Source: CAYMWF01 sp964394085 [NCBI: uncultured Gemmatimonadota bacterium] (GTDB lineage: Bacteria; GCA-2686955; CAYMWF01). From it: a DNA stretch of 50,006 nucleotides. The stretch covers positions 1-50,006 of the forward strand of contig CAYMWF010000007.1 in NCBI GenBank assembly GCA_964394085.1, in the 5' to 3' direction. A program made the translations under genes and the position numbers. Of this stretch, positions 43,058 through 50,006 are shown in pieces (within the stretch, counting starts at the first letter, position 1; every line of letters begins with the position of its first letter). The notes under the pieces are model-generated. The model did no database searches, was not told the origin of the DNA, and saw nothing but the letters and a program-made list of their open reading frames with translations.

Positions 43058-43856
43058 CGTTTTCGTAAAACTCGGTGGATCCTGCATCACGGATAAACGT
43101 GTCAGGAAAAGCCTGATCGCCGAACGGGTGCGGACCGCGGCGGCCCAGGTCGTGCGTGCTGTCGCCGACGCGCCCGGCAGCGGGCAGGAATTGTCGCTGA
43201 TCCTTGCTCATGGAGCCGGGTCTTACGGGCATATCCTCGCCATGGAATTTGACGCGGTTAACGGAGCGGATCCGGAAAAGGGCTGGGAAGGTTTCTACCG
43301 GATCAGGGAATCGATGACGCGGATGAATCTGGAGTTCGTGCGTTACTGCGAAGAGGTCGGGCTGCATCCGATCACCGTGCAGCCTTCAGCGACGACCACC
43401 GCCCGGGACGGCCGCGTGTCTGGGTTCGATGCAACGGCCTTGAATCTCTATCTGCGCCACGGGCAGGTCCCTCTTATTCACGGCGATATAATCCCTGATG
43501 AAATAAGAGGTTTCACCATCGCATCCACCGAGGCGATCCTGGAGATCCTGACACGTGACATCCGGTTCGATAGAATCGTAATGGCCGGCGACACAGACGG
43601 CGTCCTGGACAAAACCGGCGTCACCATCCCTGAAATATGCACCGACAGTTTGAAAGAGCTCGAAAGCGCCCTCGGAGGAGCCGGCGGGCCTGATGTCACT
43701 GGCGGAATGAAAGGCAAGGTTCAACGTCTTGCCGGCCTGGGAGAAGTTTCAGGCAGAACCGAAATCCGCCTGATCAGTTATATTGATCGACCGGAAAATC
43801 TTTACGAAGCGATACTCGGCAGAGGCGGCGGCGGCACTTTGATCCGGGGCGAATGA
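43029..43856 (+). CDS. ipk: Isopentenyl phosphate kinase
   Basis: A 275-residue amino-acid-kinase-fold enzyme that phosphorylates isopentenyl phosphate to IPP, the last step of the archaeal route. The glycine-rich FVKLGGSCITDK starts the protein. LAHGAGSYGH (~59-68) contains the conserved active-site His characteristic of these kinases. VSGFDATALNLYLRHGQVPL, IHGDIIPDE, MAGDTDGVLDK and DVTGGMKGKVQRL complete the fold. Related glutamate-5-kinase and aspartokinase proteins lack the HGAGSYGH pattern. ATG 43029 lies inside the preceding gene; GTG 43032 is equally possible. The enzyme is typical of archaea and plants and known from few bacteria. Confidence 0.93.
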   Translation: MVLSQLKKVSVFVKLGGSCITDKRVRKSLIAERVRTAAAQVVRAVADAPGSGQELSLILAHGAGSYGHILAMEFDAVNGADPEKGWEGFYRIRESMTRMNLEFVRYCEEVGLHPITVQPSATTTARDGRVSGFDATALNLYLRHGQVPLIHGDIIPDEIRGFTIASTEAILEILTRDIRFDRIVMAGDTDGVLDKTGVTIPEICTDSLKELESALGGAGGPDVTGGMKGKVQRLAGLGEVSGRTEIRLISYIDRPENLYEAILGRGGGGTLIRGE

Positions 43857-43958
43857 AACAGCCGTTCTAAATATTCGCAGAGGCGTCCGGCAATCAGAAT
43901 CAGAACCGGTGTTCTCTGTAACCCGCGGGTTGTTAAACCGGCAGGGAGCCGAAAGTAT

Positions 43959-45470
43959 ATGAGTCAAAAAAGTACGAGCTTCCCCAGGCAGTCACCGGCA
44001 GGGGAACTGGATCTCCTGTTCCGGGCCAGGTTTACCCTGATCCACCTGGTAGGCAGCGAAGAAGAGCGAGCGCTCGAAATCTTACAGAGCGCCGCTGCTA
44101 TGGGGAAGAGAGATCTCTACTGCTGGGATCCTGTACGGGGAATCCGGACCCTGCGGGGCAAAGAGCGACGCTTCGCCACAGCTCCGGGGGATGCAGCGGC
44201 GACTCTCGAGCTAATTGAAACATTCACCGACCGGACAATCTTCGTAATGCTGGACCTGGACGGTTTCTGGACCAGGCAGCCCGCTCTGGTGCGGAGGTTG
44301 AAAATCCTGAACAAACAGCTCAAGAGCAGGTCGGCCACACTGGTAATCCTGACCGAGGAGGCGACGTTCCCCGAACCGCTTGTGCATCTCGCGGCGACGG
44401 TGCATGTCCATCCACCCGACTACAACGAAATGCTTGAGCTGATCGAAGCAACCCTTGGCAAGGAGCGTTTCAGGGAGTTGTCTTCCCGGTTGAGAGAGAA
44501 GCTGGCGAAAGCCGCTCTCGGATTTCACTCCGAAAGTGCAAAAAACGTATTCGCGAAAGCGTTGTTGATGTTCGGACGGCTTGATGAGCGCGCCATAGGT
44601 GTGATAATCGACGAGAAAAGACGCCTGATTAAACATTCGGGCATCCTGGAGTTCTTCGATGCAGAAGAAACGATCGAATCGATAGGCGGACTCCATACGT
44701 TGAAAAACTGGCTCAGGAAACGGGAAAAAGCTTTTACCGAAGAAGCCCACGACTACGGCCTGCCATCGCCTAAAGGTTTACTGCTCATCGGCGTTCAGGG
44801 CACCGGCAAGAGCCTTACCGCCAAGGCGATTTCGGATCTATGGAGACTTCCTCTGCTCAGGTTCGATGTAGGAAAAGTCTTCGGCAGCCTGGTAGGGCAG
44901 TCCGAGGAAAGGATGAGATTGGCCCTCTCCCTGGCGGAAACAGTAAGCCCATGCCTGCTTTGGGTCGATGAGATAGATAAGAGCTTTGCCGGCGTTGCTG
45001 GAAACAGCAGAGGCGACAGCGGCACGAGCGCGCGGGTTTTCGGCACCTTGATCACCTGGATGCAGGAAAAAACGAGCCCTGTTTTCGTGGTCTCCACCGC
45101 GAACAACGTGAGAAGCCTGCCGCCGGAGCTCCTGAGGAAAGGACGCTTCGATGAAATATTCTTCATCGATCTGCCCACCCTGTCCGAAAGAGAGGAAGTA
45201 TTCCGCGTCCACCTCGAAAAAGTCAGGCCGGTGATTAGAGAATACGACATCAAGAGCCTTGCCGTAAAAAGCGAAGGCTTCAGCGGCGCCGAGATAGAGC
45301 AGGCGGTAATCGAAGCCATGTTCAATGCTTTCGATGACGGCCAGCGGGACTTCACTACTGAAGATATCCTTCAGAGCCTCGATGACATCGTGCCCCTGTC
45401 GAAATTCATGCAGGAACAGGTCGACGGGCTGCGAAGATGGGCCGAGGGCCGGGCGAGAACGGCCAGCTGA
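43959..45470 (+). CDS. AAA+ ATPase, Ycf46-like
   Basis: A 503-residue protein with an N-terminal P-loop-like degenerate domain (~1-180) followed by a complete AAA+ module. Motifs: ESIGGLHTLKNWLRKR at the entrance, Walker A GVQGTGKS (278-285), Walker B LLWVDEIDK (~333-341), sensor 1 VVSTANN, and the arginine-finger region LPPELLRKGRFDEIFF. FSGAEIEQAVIEAMF is the sensor-2 helix. This is the arrangement of Ycf46, a chloroplast/cyanobacterial-type AAA protein also found in other bacteria, whose exact role is poorly defined. It follows ipk after ~100 bases and precedes HEAT-repeat and Hsp70-like genes, suggesting a remodelling or regulatory module. Confidence 0.88.
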   Translation: MSQKSTSFPRQSPAGELDLLFRARFTLIHLVGSEEERALEILQSAAAMGKRDLYCWDPVRGIRTLRGKERRFATAPGDAAATLELIETFTDRTIFVMLDLDGFWTRQPALVRRLKILNKQLKSRSATLVILTEEATFPEPLVHLAATVHVHPPDYNEMLELIEATLGKERFRELSSRLREKLAKAALGFHSESAKNVFAKALLMFGRLDERAIGVIIDEKRRLIKHSGILEFFDAEETIESIGGLHTLKNWLRKREKAFTEEAHDYGLPSPKGLLLIGVQGTGKSLTAKAISDLWRLPLLRFDVGKVFGSLVGQSEERMRLALSLAETVSPCLLWVDEIDKSFAGVAGNSRGDSGTSARVFGTLITWMQEKTSPVFVVSTANNVRSLPPELLRKGRFDEIFFIDLPTLSEREEVFRVHLEKVRPVIREYDIKSLAVKSEGFSGAEIEQAVIEAMFNAFDDGQRDFTTEDILQSLDDIVPLSKFMQEQVDGLRRWAEGRARTAS

Positions 45471-45609
45471 AATACCTGCGGTGAAGACAGAAGATAGAAC
45501 ATCCTGCCGGCCTGTTATAACCCCGCAGGACCCACTGTTAACGGGCAGCAGGATTTGCACCGACAACCGAACCGGTCGATGAGAAAACGCACCGGCGATC
45601 AAAGGCGGC

Positions 45610-47031
45610 ATGACCGAAAATACAAATAAGAACTACAGACTCCAAAGGTTGATCGAGCTGACACGCTGCGACGACTGGGTTGAACAAAAGGAAGCGGCCA
45701 GGCGACTGGGCGATCTAGGTTCCTCCAGCGCTTTACCGGCGCTTCTCGATCTACTGTCCCACGAAGTAATCCCCGTGCGCATACAGGCGGTCAGGGCTAT
45801 TATCCGGCTGGGAGATCCATCCGCGCTTCCCCGGCTCCGGCTCCTGACAACATCGGTTTATTCGAGTCTTCGCGGAGAAGGTTGTGAAGCCCTTGCCTCC
45901 TTTCCCGATCCTGAGAATCTGCCGGTGCTCGTATCCTGTATCTTCGACTCCGACAGATCCGTTCAGGCGATCGCATTCGAGAGCCTCAAGCGAAATCTCG
46001 ACTGGCTGATTGCCGGAGGAGAGCTCGAAAGCAATCTGGCACCCCTACTCGTGCTTTCCCGGCGGATTTTCGACGAATCGTTAGAGTCGAGCCCGTTCCA
46101 CAGCCGTGTTATCAAAGAAACTTCCAGGTACCTCGGATTGTCCGGCAAAAGACGCGCCCTGAGCGAGCTGCGTAAAATCGCCACGAAAGGGCTGCCATCG
46201 GCGAGAGCCGCAGGTCTCAGGGCTCTGGGAAAACTGGCAGCGCACAGCTCTCTCCAGCTTTTTACCCGTGGACTCGACTCCGACCACCGTGAGATAAGGC
46301 TTGCTTCAGCCGAGAGCCTGGCCTCTCTCGGCAACCGGGAAACGGTTCCCATCCTTGTCGAAGCCCTTGAAAAAAGCGTAGACAAGGAAGAGCAGCGCCT
46401 CATCGGCGAAGCCCTCGCCGAAACCGGCACCGAAGAGGCTGAATCCGCCCTCATAAAACTTCTCAAGCAAAGAAAACTATCCGGCCAGGTCATCGCATCA
46501 AATCTTCTCGGTGAAATGGGGTCGCAGCACGCCCTCGGGCCGCTAACGACATTATTTCTGAAAACGGGAAACAAGATTGTCAGGGATGCTGCGACCGAGG
46601 CTATAGCGAAACTGGGTGATCGCACCTCCCTGCAGCCGCTGCTTGAGGCGCTCCACGAAACGAACAGCCATGTAAGGAGCAATGCGGTGCGTATTCTTGG
46701 GGCAATCGGTAAAAGAGAGGCCATCGAAGTGCTCGCCGCGGCCATGGACGATGATATTGATACTGGAGTCAGGGCCAGGGCCGAGGATGCCCTGATCTGG
46801 ATCACTGAAAAACTGGCAAGCGAAGGCAATGTAAGCGATTATTACTTTCTTGAAAGTATTCTGCCAAAACTGAACCCGGAAATTCGACCCAGATTCAACC
46901 TCCTTTGCGAAAACCTCAAGAAAAGGACGAGAGATCCCATCATCCTGAGTGAAGACATCGCCGGAACCGATGACGCGGTTCAGAAGGGAAACGCCGGAGG
47001 GAACGACAGTGAGCTCGGGGGCGGCAGTTAG
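45610..47031 (+). CDS. HEAT-repeat protein
   Basis: A 473-residue alpha-solenoid. About ten HEAT/PBS-lyase-type repeats of ~31 residues are visible, for example RLGDLGSSSALPALLDLLSH, AIIRLGDPSALPRLRLL, SLGNRETVPILVEALE, AIAKLGDRTSLQPLLEAL and ILGAIGKREAIEVLAAAM. Such proteins are scaffolds or bilin-lyase relatives; there is no pigment-lyase context here. The C-terminal ~70 residues are acidic and Gly-rich (GNAGGNDSELGGGS), probably flexible. AAAGG lies just before the ATG. It sits between a Ycf46-like ATPase and an Hsp70-like ATPase on the same strand, so it may be the adaptor linking them. Confidence 0.9.
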   Translation: MTENTNKNYRLQRLIELTRCDDWVEQKEAARRLGDLGSSSALPALLDLLSHEVIPVRIQAVRAIIRLGDPSALPRLRLLTTSVYSSLRGEGCEALASFPDPENLPVLVSCIFDSDRSVQAIAFESLKRNLDWLIAGGELESNLAPLLVLSRRIFDESLESSPFHSRVIKETSRYLGLSGKRRALSELRKIATKGLPSARAAGLRALGKLAAHSSLQLFTRGLDSDHREIRLASAESLASLGNRETVPILVEALEKSVDKEEQRLIGEALAETGTEEAESALIKLLKQRKLSGQVIASNLLGEMGSQHALGPLTTLFLKTGNKIVRDAATEAIAKLGDRTSLQPLLEALHETNSHVRSNAVRILGAIGKREAIEVLAAAMDDDIDTGVRARAEDALIWITEKLASEGNVSDYYFLESILPKLNPEIRPRFNLLCENLKKRTRDPIILSEDIAGTDDAVQKGNAGGNDSELGGGS

Positions 47032-47070
47032 CCGGAAACGTGAGCGAAAGCTGAAACACTGATTCTAACA

Positions 47071-47088
47071 GACCGGAGCGATCCGGTC
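47071..47088. other. Perfect 7-bp hairpin between HEAT and Hsp70-like genes
   Basis: GACCGGA and TCCGGTC flank GCGA. There is no U-tract, so it may be a processing or stability element rather than a terminator. It lies ~40 bases after the HEAT-protein stop and ~55 before the next start. Confidence 0.35.
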
Positions 47089-47141
47089 GTCGAAGAGGGC
47101 CGACGGACGGCTCTGCAGGATAATCTCAAGACATCAACGAT

Positions 47142-48704
47142 ATGACAAAACGTGTAGCAATAGATTTCGGAACTTCCCACACCGCTGTCTCGACCTGGGA
47201 AGAAGCATTCAGTGAAGCACGCCTCTTCCATCTACCCGGTATTTCAGTGCCGTTCAAAACGCCTGATACCGGCGGAACCCGTAAAATCTCGCTCGTTCCC
47301 AGCGTTGTCCGCTACACGCCTGACAGAGTTCTCATCGGAAAACGGGCCCTGACGAATGAGAACTCTGAACATGCGAATACCGTGTTCCGTCACATGAAAA
47401 GATACATATCCTCCGGACGTCGGATATCGAGGAAGGTCCACGATAAAAAGATAGGGTTTCACGAGGCTGGAACCGATTTCCTCGATAAAATCATTCAACA
47501 GGTCACCGAGACCGTTGAAACGGGGGATTCGGAATTTGTTTTTTCGATTCCCACAGGTAGTTACGAGCATTATCGCGCCTGGATAGGGGATGTCTGCGAA
47601 ATGACGGGAATAACCCGGTGGCGCGTAATAGATGAGGCGACCGCCTGCTCGGTAGGCTACGGAGGGCAGGATGGAGAGCGGGTGCTCGTCTTCGATTTCG
47701 GGGGCGGAACCGTCGACGTGGCGGTAGTTCGTATCATGGACAGCGGAGCCGTCGACGGACGAAGCTCCATGGTTCTCGGTAAAAGCGGATGCGAGCTCGG
47801 CGGTATGGATATAGACGCCTGGATTATGGAAGCGTTCATCCGCGACCAGAAGCTCCATACAGAGGAAATCGTCGATCTGCTGCCGATTTTGAAACGTGAA
47901 GCGGAGCGAGTCAAAATAGCCCTCTCTTTCAATGATCGTGCCTTGTTGTCGCTGCATGATCCGGAGGAAGGCAAACGCTACTCCATGCCTCTGGACAGGC
48001 GCGACCTCCATCAGATTCTGGATAACAACAGGCTGTTCGATACTCTCCGTCGCCAGATCAATATGGCTCTGGAGCGAGCCCTGGATCGCGGAGTGGACAT
48101 GGACGATATAGACCGTGTCTGCGCCGTGGGTGGTTCCAGCCTGATCCCTTCGGTCCAGGAGCTGCTTTCGGAAATGTTCGAAGGGCGGGTCGCTCTCTAT
48201 TCACCATTTGAAGCTGTCGCGCTGGGAGCGGCGACGGCCGGCATCTTCGTTGTGGATCACATTCAACACCAATATGCGCTGCGACACTGGAACCCTGCCC
48301 GGGATGAAAGACGTCTGAAGGTTTTCATACCATCTGGGACGATCTTTCCTTCAGAGGAGGTGGCCTGTTTCCGTATCGCTCCATCCCGGAAGGGGCAGGA
48401 CGAAATCGAACTTGCTGTTTTCGAAGTAGGCGCGGGCGAACCTGAAAAGAGCGGGTTGGAAATCGTGTACGGCGAAAACGGCTGTATTTCGCTCGAACCC
48501 CCTGCAGAAAAGGCGAATGAGCTTCCTCTTAACGCAACGAATCCAACGTTTATCAAACTCCGTCCGCCGGCCGAGAATGCCGGAGGACACAGAATCGACA
48601 TCCGTTTCGACGTGGATAAACGCAAAATGCTGCTCGTTACTGTGAACGACAGGCAAACCGGTTTGACGCTTTTCGAGAAACAACCCGTTATCAGGCTGAT
48701 ATAG
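47142..48704 (+). CDS. Hsp70-like (DnaK-fold) ATPase
   Basis: A 520-residue actin-fold ATPase of the Hsp70 superfamily. The N-terminal phosphate-1 loop is AIDFGTSHTAVS, phosphate-2 is VFDFGGGTVDVAVV (~186-199), and the adenosine motif is CAVGGSSLIPSVQELL (~330-345). PSVVRYTPDRVLIGKRAL and RVIDEATACSVGYG are also Hsp70-like. After residue ~385 only a short beta-type region remains (LKVFIPSGTIFPSEE), so the full substrate-binding domain and lid of DnaK are reduced. Such shortened Hsp70 relatives are often dedicated to one partner. It follows the HEAT-repeat gene after 110 bases. It is not the housekeeping DnaK. Confidence 0.9.
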   Translation: MTKRVAIDFGTSHTAVSTWEEAFSEARLFHLPGISVPFKTPDTGGTRKISLVPSVVRYTPDRVLIGKRALTNENSEHANTVFRHMKRYISSGRRISRKVHDKKIGFHEAGTDFLDKIIQQVTETVETGDSEFVFSIPTGSYEHYRAWIGDVCEMTGITRWRVIDEATACSVGYGGQDGERVLVFDFGGGTVDVAVVRIMDSGAVDGRSSMVLGKSGCELGGMDIDAWIMEAFIRDQKLHTEEIVDLLPILKREAERVKIALSFNDRALLSLHDPEEGKRYSMPLDRRDLHQILDNNRLFDTLRRQINMALERALDRGVDMDDIDRVCAVGGSSLIPSVQELLSEMFEGRVALYSPFEAVALGAATAGIFVVDHIQHQYALRHWNPARDERRLKVFIPSGTIFPSEEVACFRIAPSRKGQDEIELAVFEVGAGEPEKSGLEIVYGENGCISLEPPAEKANELPLNATNPTFIKLRPPAENAGGHRIDIRFDVDKRKMLLVTVNDRQTGLTLFEKQPVIRLI

Positions 48705-48927
48705 AGCTTAAAACGTTTCGATTTTCACCGATCTGATATAACGGCGGCCCAGGAGAGTGAGTATCGATAAAGGAACGCCGCAGGCTTGAACTTGACCATC
48801 CGGGCAAATTTTGCAATATTCCATCCGGCGGACCGCCCGGCCGGCGGCTAAAGACATAAAACAAAAGCTTATACAATACCACCGGACCTGGTACAGACCC
48901 GGCAGGAATAAGAAAATACAGGCAAGC

Positions 48928-49725
48928 ATGAATAAAAAACTCACAAAGAATACCGTAAAGCGGCCTGTCGCAAAGTTCCTGTATCATCTTTATTCCCGCA
49001 GACTTCTCAGGCAGATAAACGGAGATCGTCTCCCCTCTCATGTCGCGGTCATCCTGGACGGGAACCGCCGTTTCGCCCGGGAAATCGGTCTCAGCGCCAA
49101 TATGGGCCACGAGCTCGGGTACGACAATGTCGAGCTTCTTATGCGCTGGTGTTGGGAACTGGGAGTAAAAGAACTTACGCTTTATGCCTTCTCTACTGAA
49201 AATTTCGATCGCTCCAGGGGCGAGGTCGATCACCTGATGGAGCTGCTGCGGAAGGGATGCATCCGACTCTCGACATCATCCGAAATACACGAAAACCAGG
49301 TGTATGTTAAAGCGATCGGAAGGTTGGGAGAACTGCCTGCCAACCTACAGGAAGCGATCCACACCGTCGAAGAGAAAACACGCGATTATAAACGATTCCA
49401 TCTCAACCTGGCCATTGCGTACGGCGGTCGTGCCGAAATCCTGGACGCGGTTAAAAACATTTACAGGCAGATAGAAACCGATAATCTCACCATTGACGAG
49501 GTCGATGAAAATACGATCTCGGACAATCTTTACAACGAGGATATGACTGAACCGGATATGATCATCCGCACCTCCGGCGAACAGCGACTGTCCGGTTTTC
49601 TCCTATGGCAGTCGGCCTACTCCGAGCTGTATTTTACCGAAGCGAATTTTCCCGCCTTCAGGAAGATAGATTTTCTTCGGGCTGTCCGTAATTTCCAAAA
49701 TCGGCATCGGCGATACGGCAAATAA
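48928..49725 (+). CDS. uppS: Cis-prenyltransferase (undecaprenyl/polyprenyl diphosphate synthase), archaeal-like
   Basis: A 265-residue cis-prenyltransferase that elongates an allylic diphosphate with IPP to make the glycan lipid carrier. Motifs: LPSHVAVILDGNRRFAREIG (~38-57, catalytic Asp), ELTLYAFSTENFDRS (~88-102), NLAIAYGGRAEI, and IIRTSGEQRLSGFLLWQSAY with SELYF near the C-terminus. Bacterial UppS normally has DGNGRWA; DGNRRFA here is closer to archaeal and eukaryotic enzymes. A positive ~30-residue N-terminus (KKLTKNTVKRPVAKFLYHLY) precedes the core. ATG 48928 has AGG five bases upstream; the longer frame from 48811 is basic and probably leader. In context it consumes IPP from the adjacent pathway. 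Chain length cannot be told from sequence. Confidence 0.93.
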   Translation: MNKKLTKNTVKRPVAKFLYHLYSRRLLRQINGDRLPSHVAVILDGNRRFAREIGLSANMGHELGYDNVELLMRWCWELGVKELTLYAFSTENFDRSRGEVDHLMELLRKGCIRLSTSSEIHENQVYVKAIGRLGELPANLQEAIHTVEEKTRDYKRFHLNLAIAYGGRAEILDAVKNIYRQIETDNLTIDEVDENTISDNLYNEDMTEPDMIIRTSGEQRLSGFLLWQSAYSELYFTEANFPAFRKIDFLRAVRNFQNRHRRYGK

Positions 49726-49726
49726 T

Positions 49727-49854
49727 TTTCCTGAGCCACAGGGGCGGGATTAGCTGCGTTATCTCTCGCTCGCTGCTCGGGCGGCGTATTGGATATACGC
49801 CTTCCTCGCGCTCGCTCGGATGCCTTGCTTCTCCCGCCCCTGTGACTCAGGAAA
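49727..49854. repeat. Palindromic intergenic element with 23-bp inverted ends
   Basis: Arms 49727-49749 and 49832-49854 are inverted repeats of 23 bp with one mismatch (CACAGGGGCGGGA against TCCCGCCCCTGTG at the core). Inside are CGCTCGCTGCTCGG, a GGCGTAT/ATACGCC hairpin, and CGCGCTCGCTCGG, so the whole ~128 bp can fold into a branched structure. It begins two bases after the uppS stop and could act as its transcription terminator. Elements of this flavour (GCTCGCTCGG-rich palindromes) are known as dispersed intergenic repeats in several bacteria; I have no second copy in this window. Confidence 0.8.
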
Positions 49855-49876
49855 CCAGCCGAGTGTCATGAAAGGG

Positions 49877-50006
49877 CGTCGCTGACGCTCGCCGGGAAGA
49901 GGGGAGCAGACGTCGCTGACGCTCGTCTGGGGAGGGGAGGGCGGCGCTGAAGCTCGCCGGGAAGAGGGGAGCAGACGTCGCTGACGCTCGTCTGGGGAGG
50001 GGAGGG
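49877..50006. repeat. Two 65-bp tandem repeats running off the window end
   Basis: Each 65-bp unit consists of a 34-bp part and a 31-bp part, both starting CGTCGCTGACGCTCG or a variant. Unit 1 is 49877-49941 and unit 2 is 49942-50006; they differ at only two positions that I can see. The 31-bp part ends in CTGGGGAGGGGAGGG, giving clustered G-runs on the plus strand. The array probably continues past the window. Confidence 0.9.

Noticed and set aside
49727-50006. CRISPR array at the window end
   Set aside because: Units are contiguous 65-bp tandem repeats without unique spacers, and no cas genes are near.

Overview
The window is bacterial chromosomal DNA of moderately high GC. Evidence for bacteria: Shine-Dalgarno-led genes, GlgC, a class II CCA-adding enzyme with an HD domain, a class II HMG-CoA reductase, a PAS histidine kinase, and nucleotide-sugar and polytopic glycosyltransferase genes. 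Several genes have an archaeal or eukaryotic flavour: an archaeal-type prolyl-tRNA synthetase, a cis-prenyltransferase with DGNRR in place of the bacterial DGNGR, and above all a nearly complete archaeal-type mevalonate pathway. The Fe-S-rich, glutamate-synthase-like cluster suggests an anaerobic or microaerobic lifestyle. I cannot name the phylum from sequence alone; an uncultured lineage is my guess.

Layout. 0-8 kb holds housekeeping genes: the end of a DUF1015 protein, an unrecognised coiled-coil protein, a Nudix hydrolase, glgC, then a minus-strand set (cca, a membrane protein, and a 58-residue membrane protein). 7.9-11.4 kb has two exported proteins (a lipoprotein and an alpha/beta hydrolase) around a gene-poor stretch with a repeat element. 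11.6-17.7 kb has an acylating aldehyde dehydrogenase and a GT-C-like protein on the minus strand, diverging from a three-gene sugar operon (RffA/WecE-like aminotransferase, polyprenyl-phosphate GT2, GNAT acetyltransferase). 17.8-25.5 kb is a redox cluster: a FAD/Fe-S oxidoreductase, two ferredoxin-FMN glutamate-synthase-like proteins (one lacking key motifs), and a glutaminase-GXGXG fusion. 25.5-28.7 kb has a membrane protein, a YdjC/ChbG deacetylase and a serine beta-lactamase-like hydrolase. 28.7-30.2 kb is a decayed region with a second copy of the repeat element, in opposite orientation, abutting a beta-helix pseudogene. 30.2-35.4 kb has proS, a GT-C transferase, a XRE-cupin regulator and a histidine kinase.

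35.7-43.9 kb is the centrepiece: type 2 IPP isomerase, HMG-CoA reductase, mevalonate kinase, UbiX, a UbiD-family decarboxylase, the two aconitase-X subunits and isopentenyl phosphate kinase. Together these encode HMG-CoA -> mevalonate -> mevalonate 5-phosphate -> trans-anhydromevalonate 5-phosphate -> isopentenyl phosphate -> IPP <-> DMAPP, the route described in the archaeon Aeropyrum pernix. It is followed by a Ycf46-like AAA+ ATPase, a HEAT-repeat protein, an Hsp70-like ATPase, and a cis-prenyltransferase that would use the IPP. HMG-CoA synthase, thiolase, phosphomevalonate kinase and diphosphomevalonate decarboxylase are not in the window. The right edge carries a long palindromic element and 65-bp tandem repeats that run off the end.
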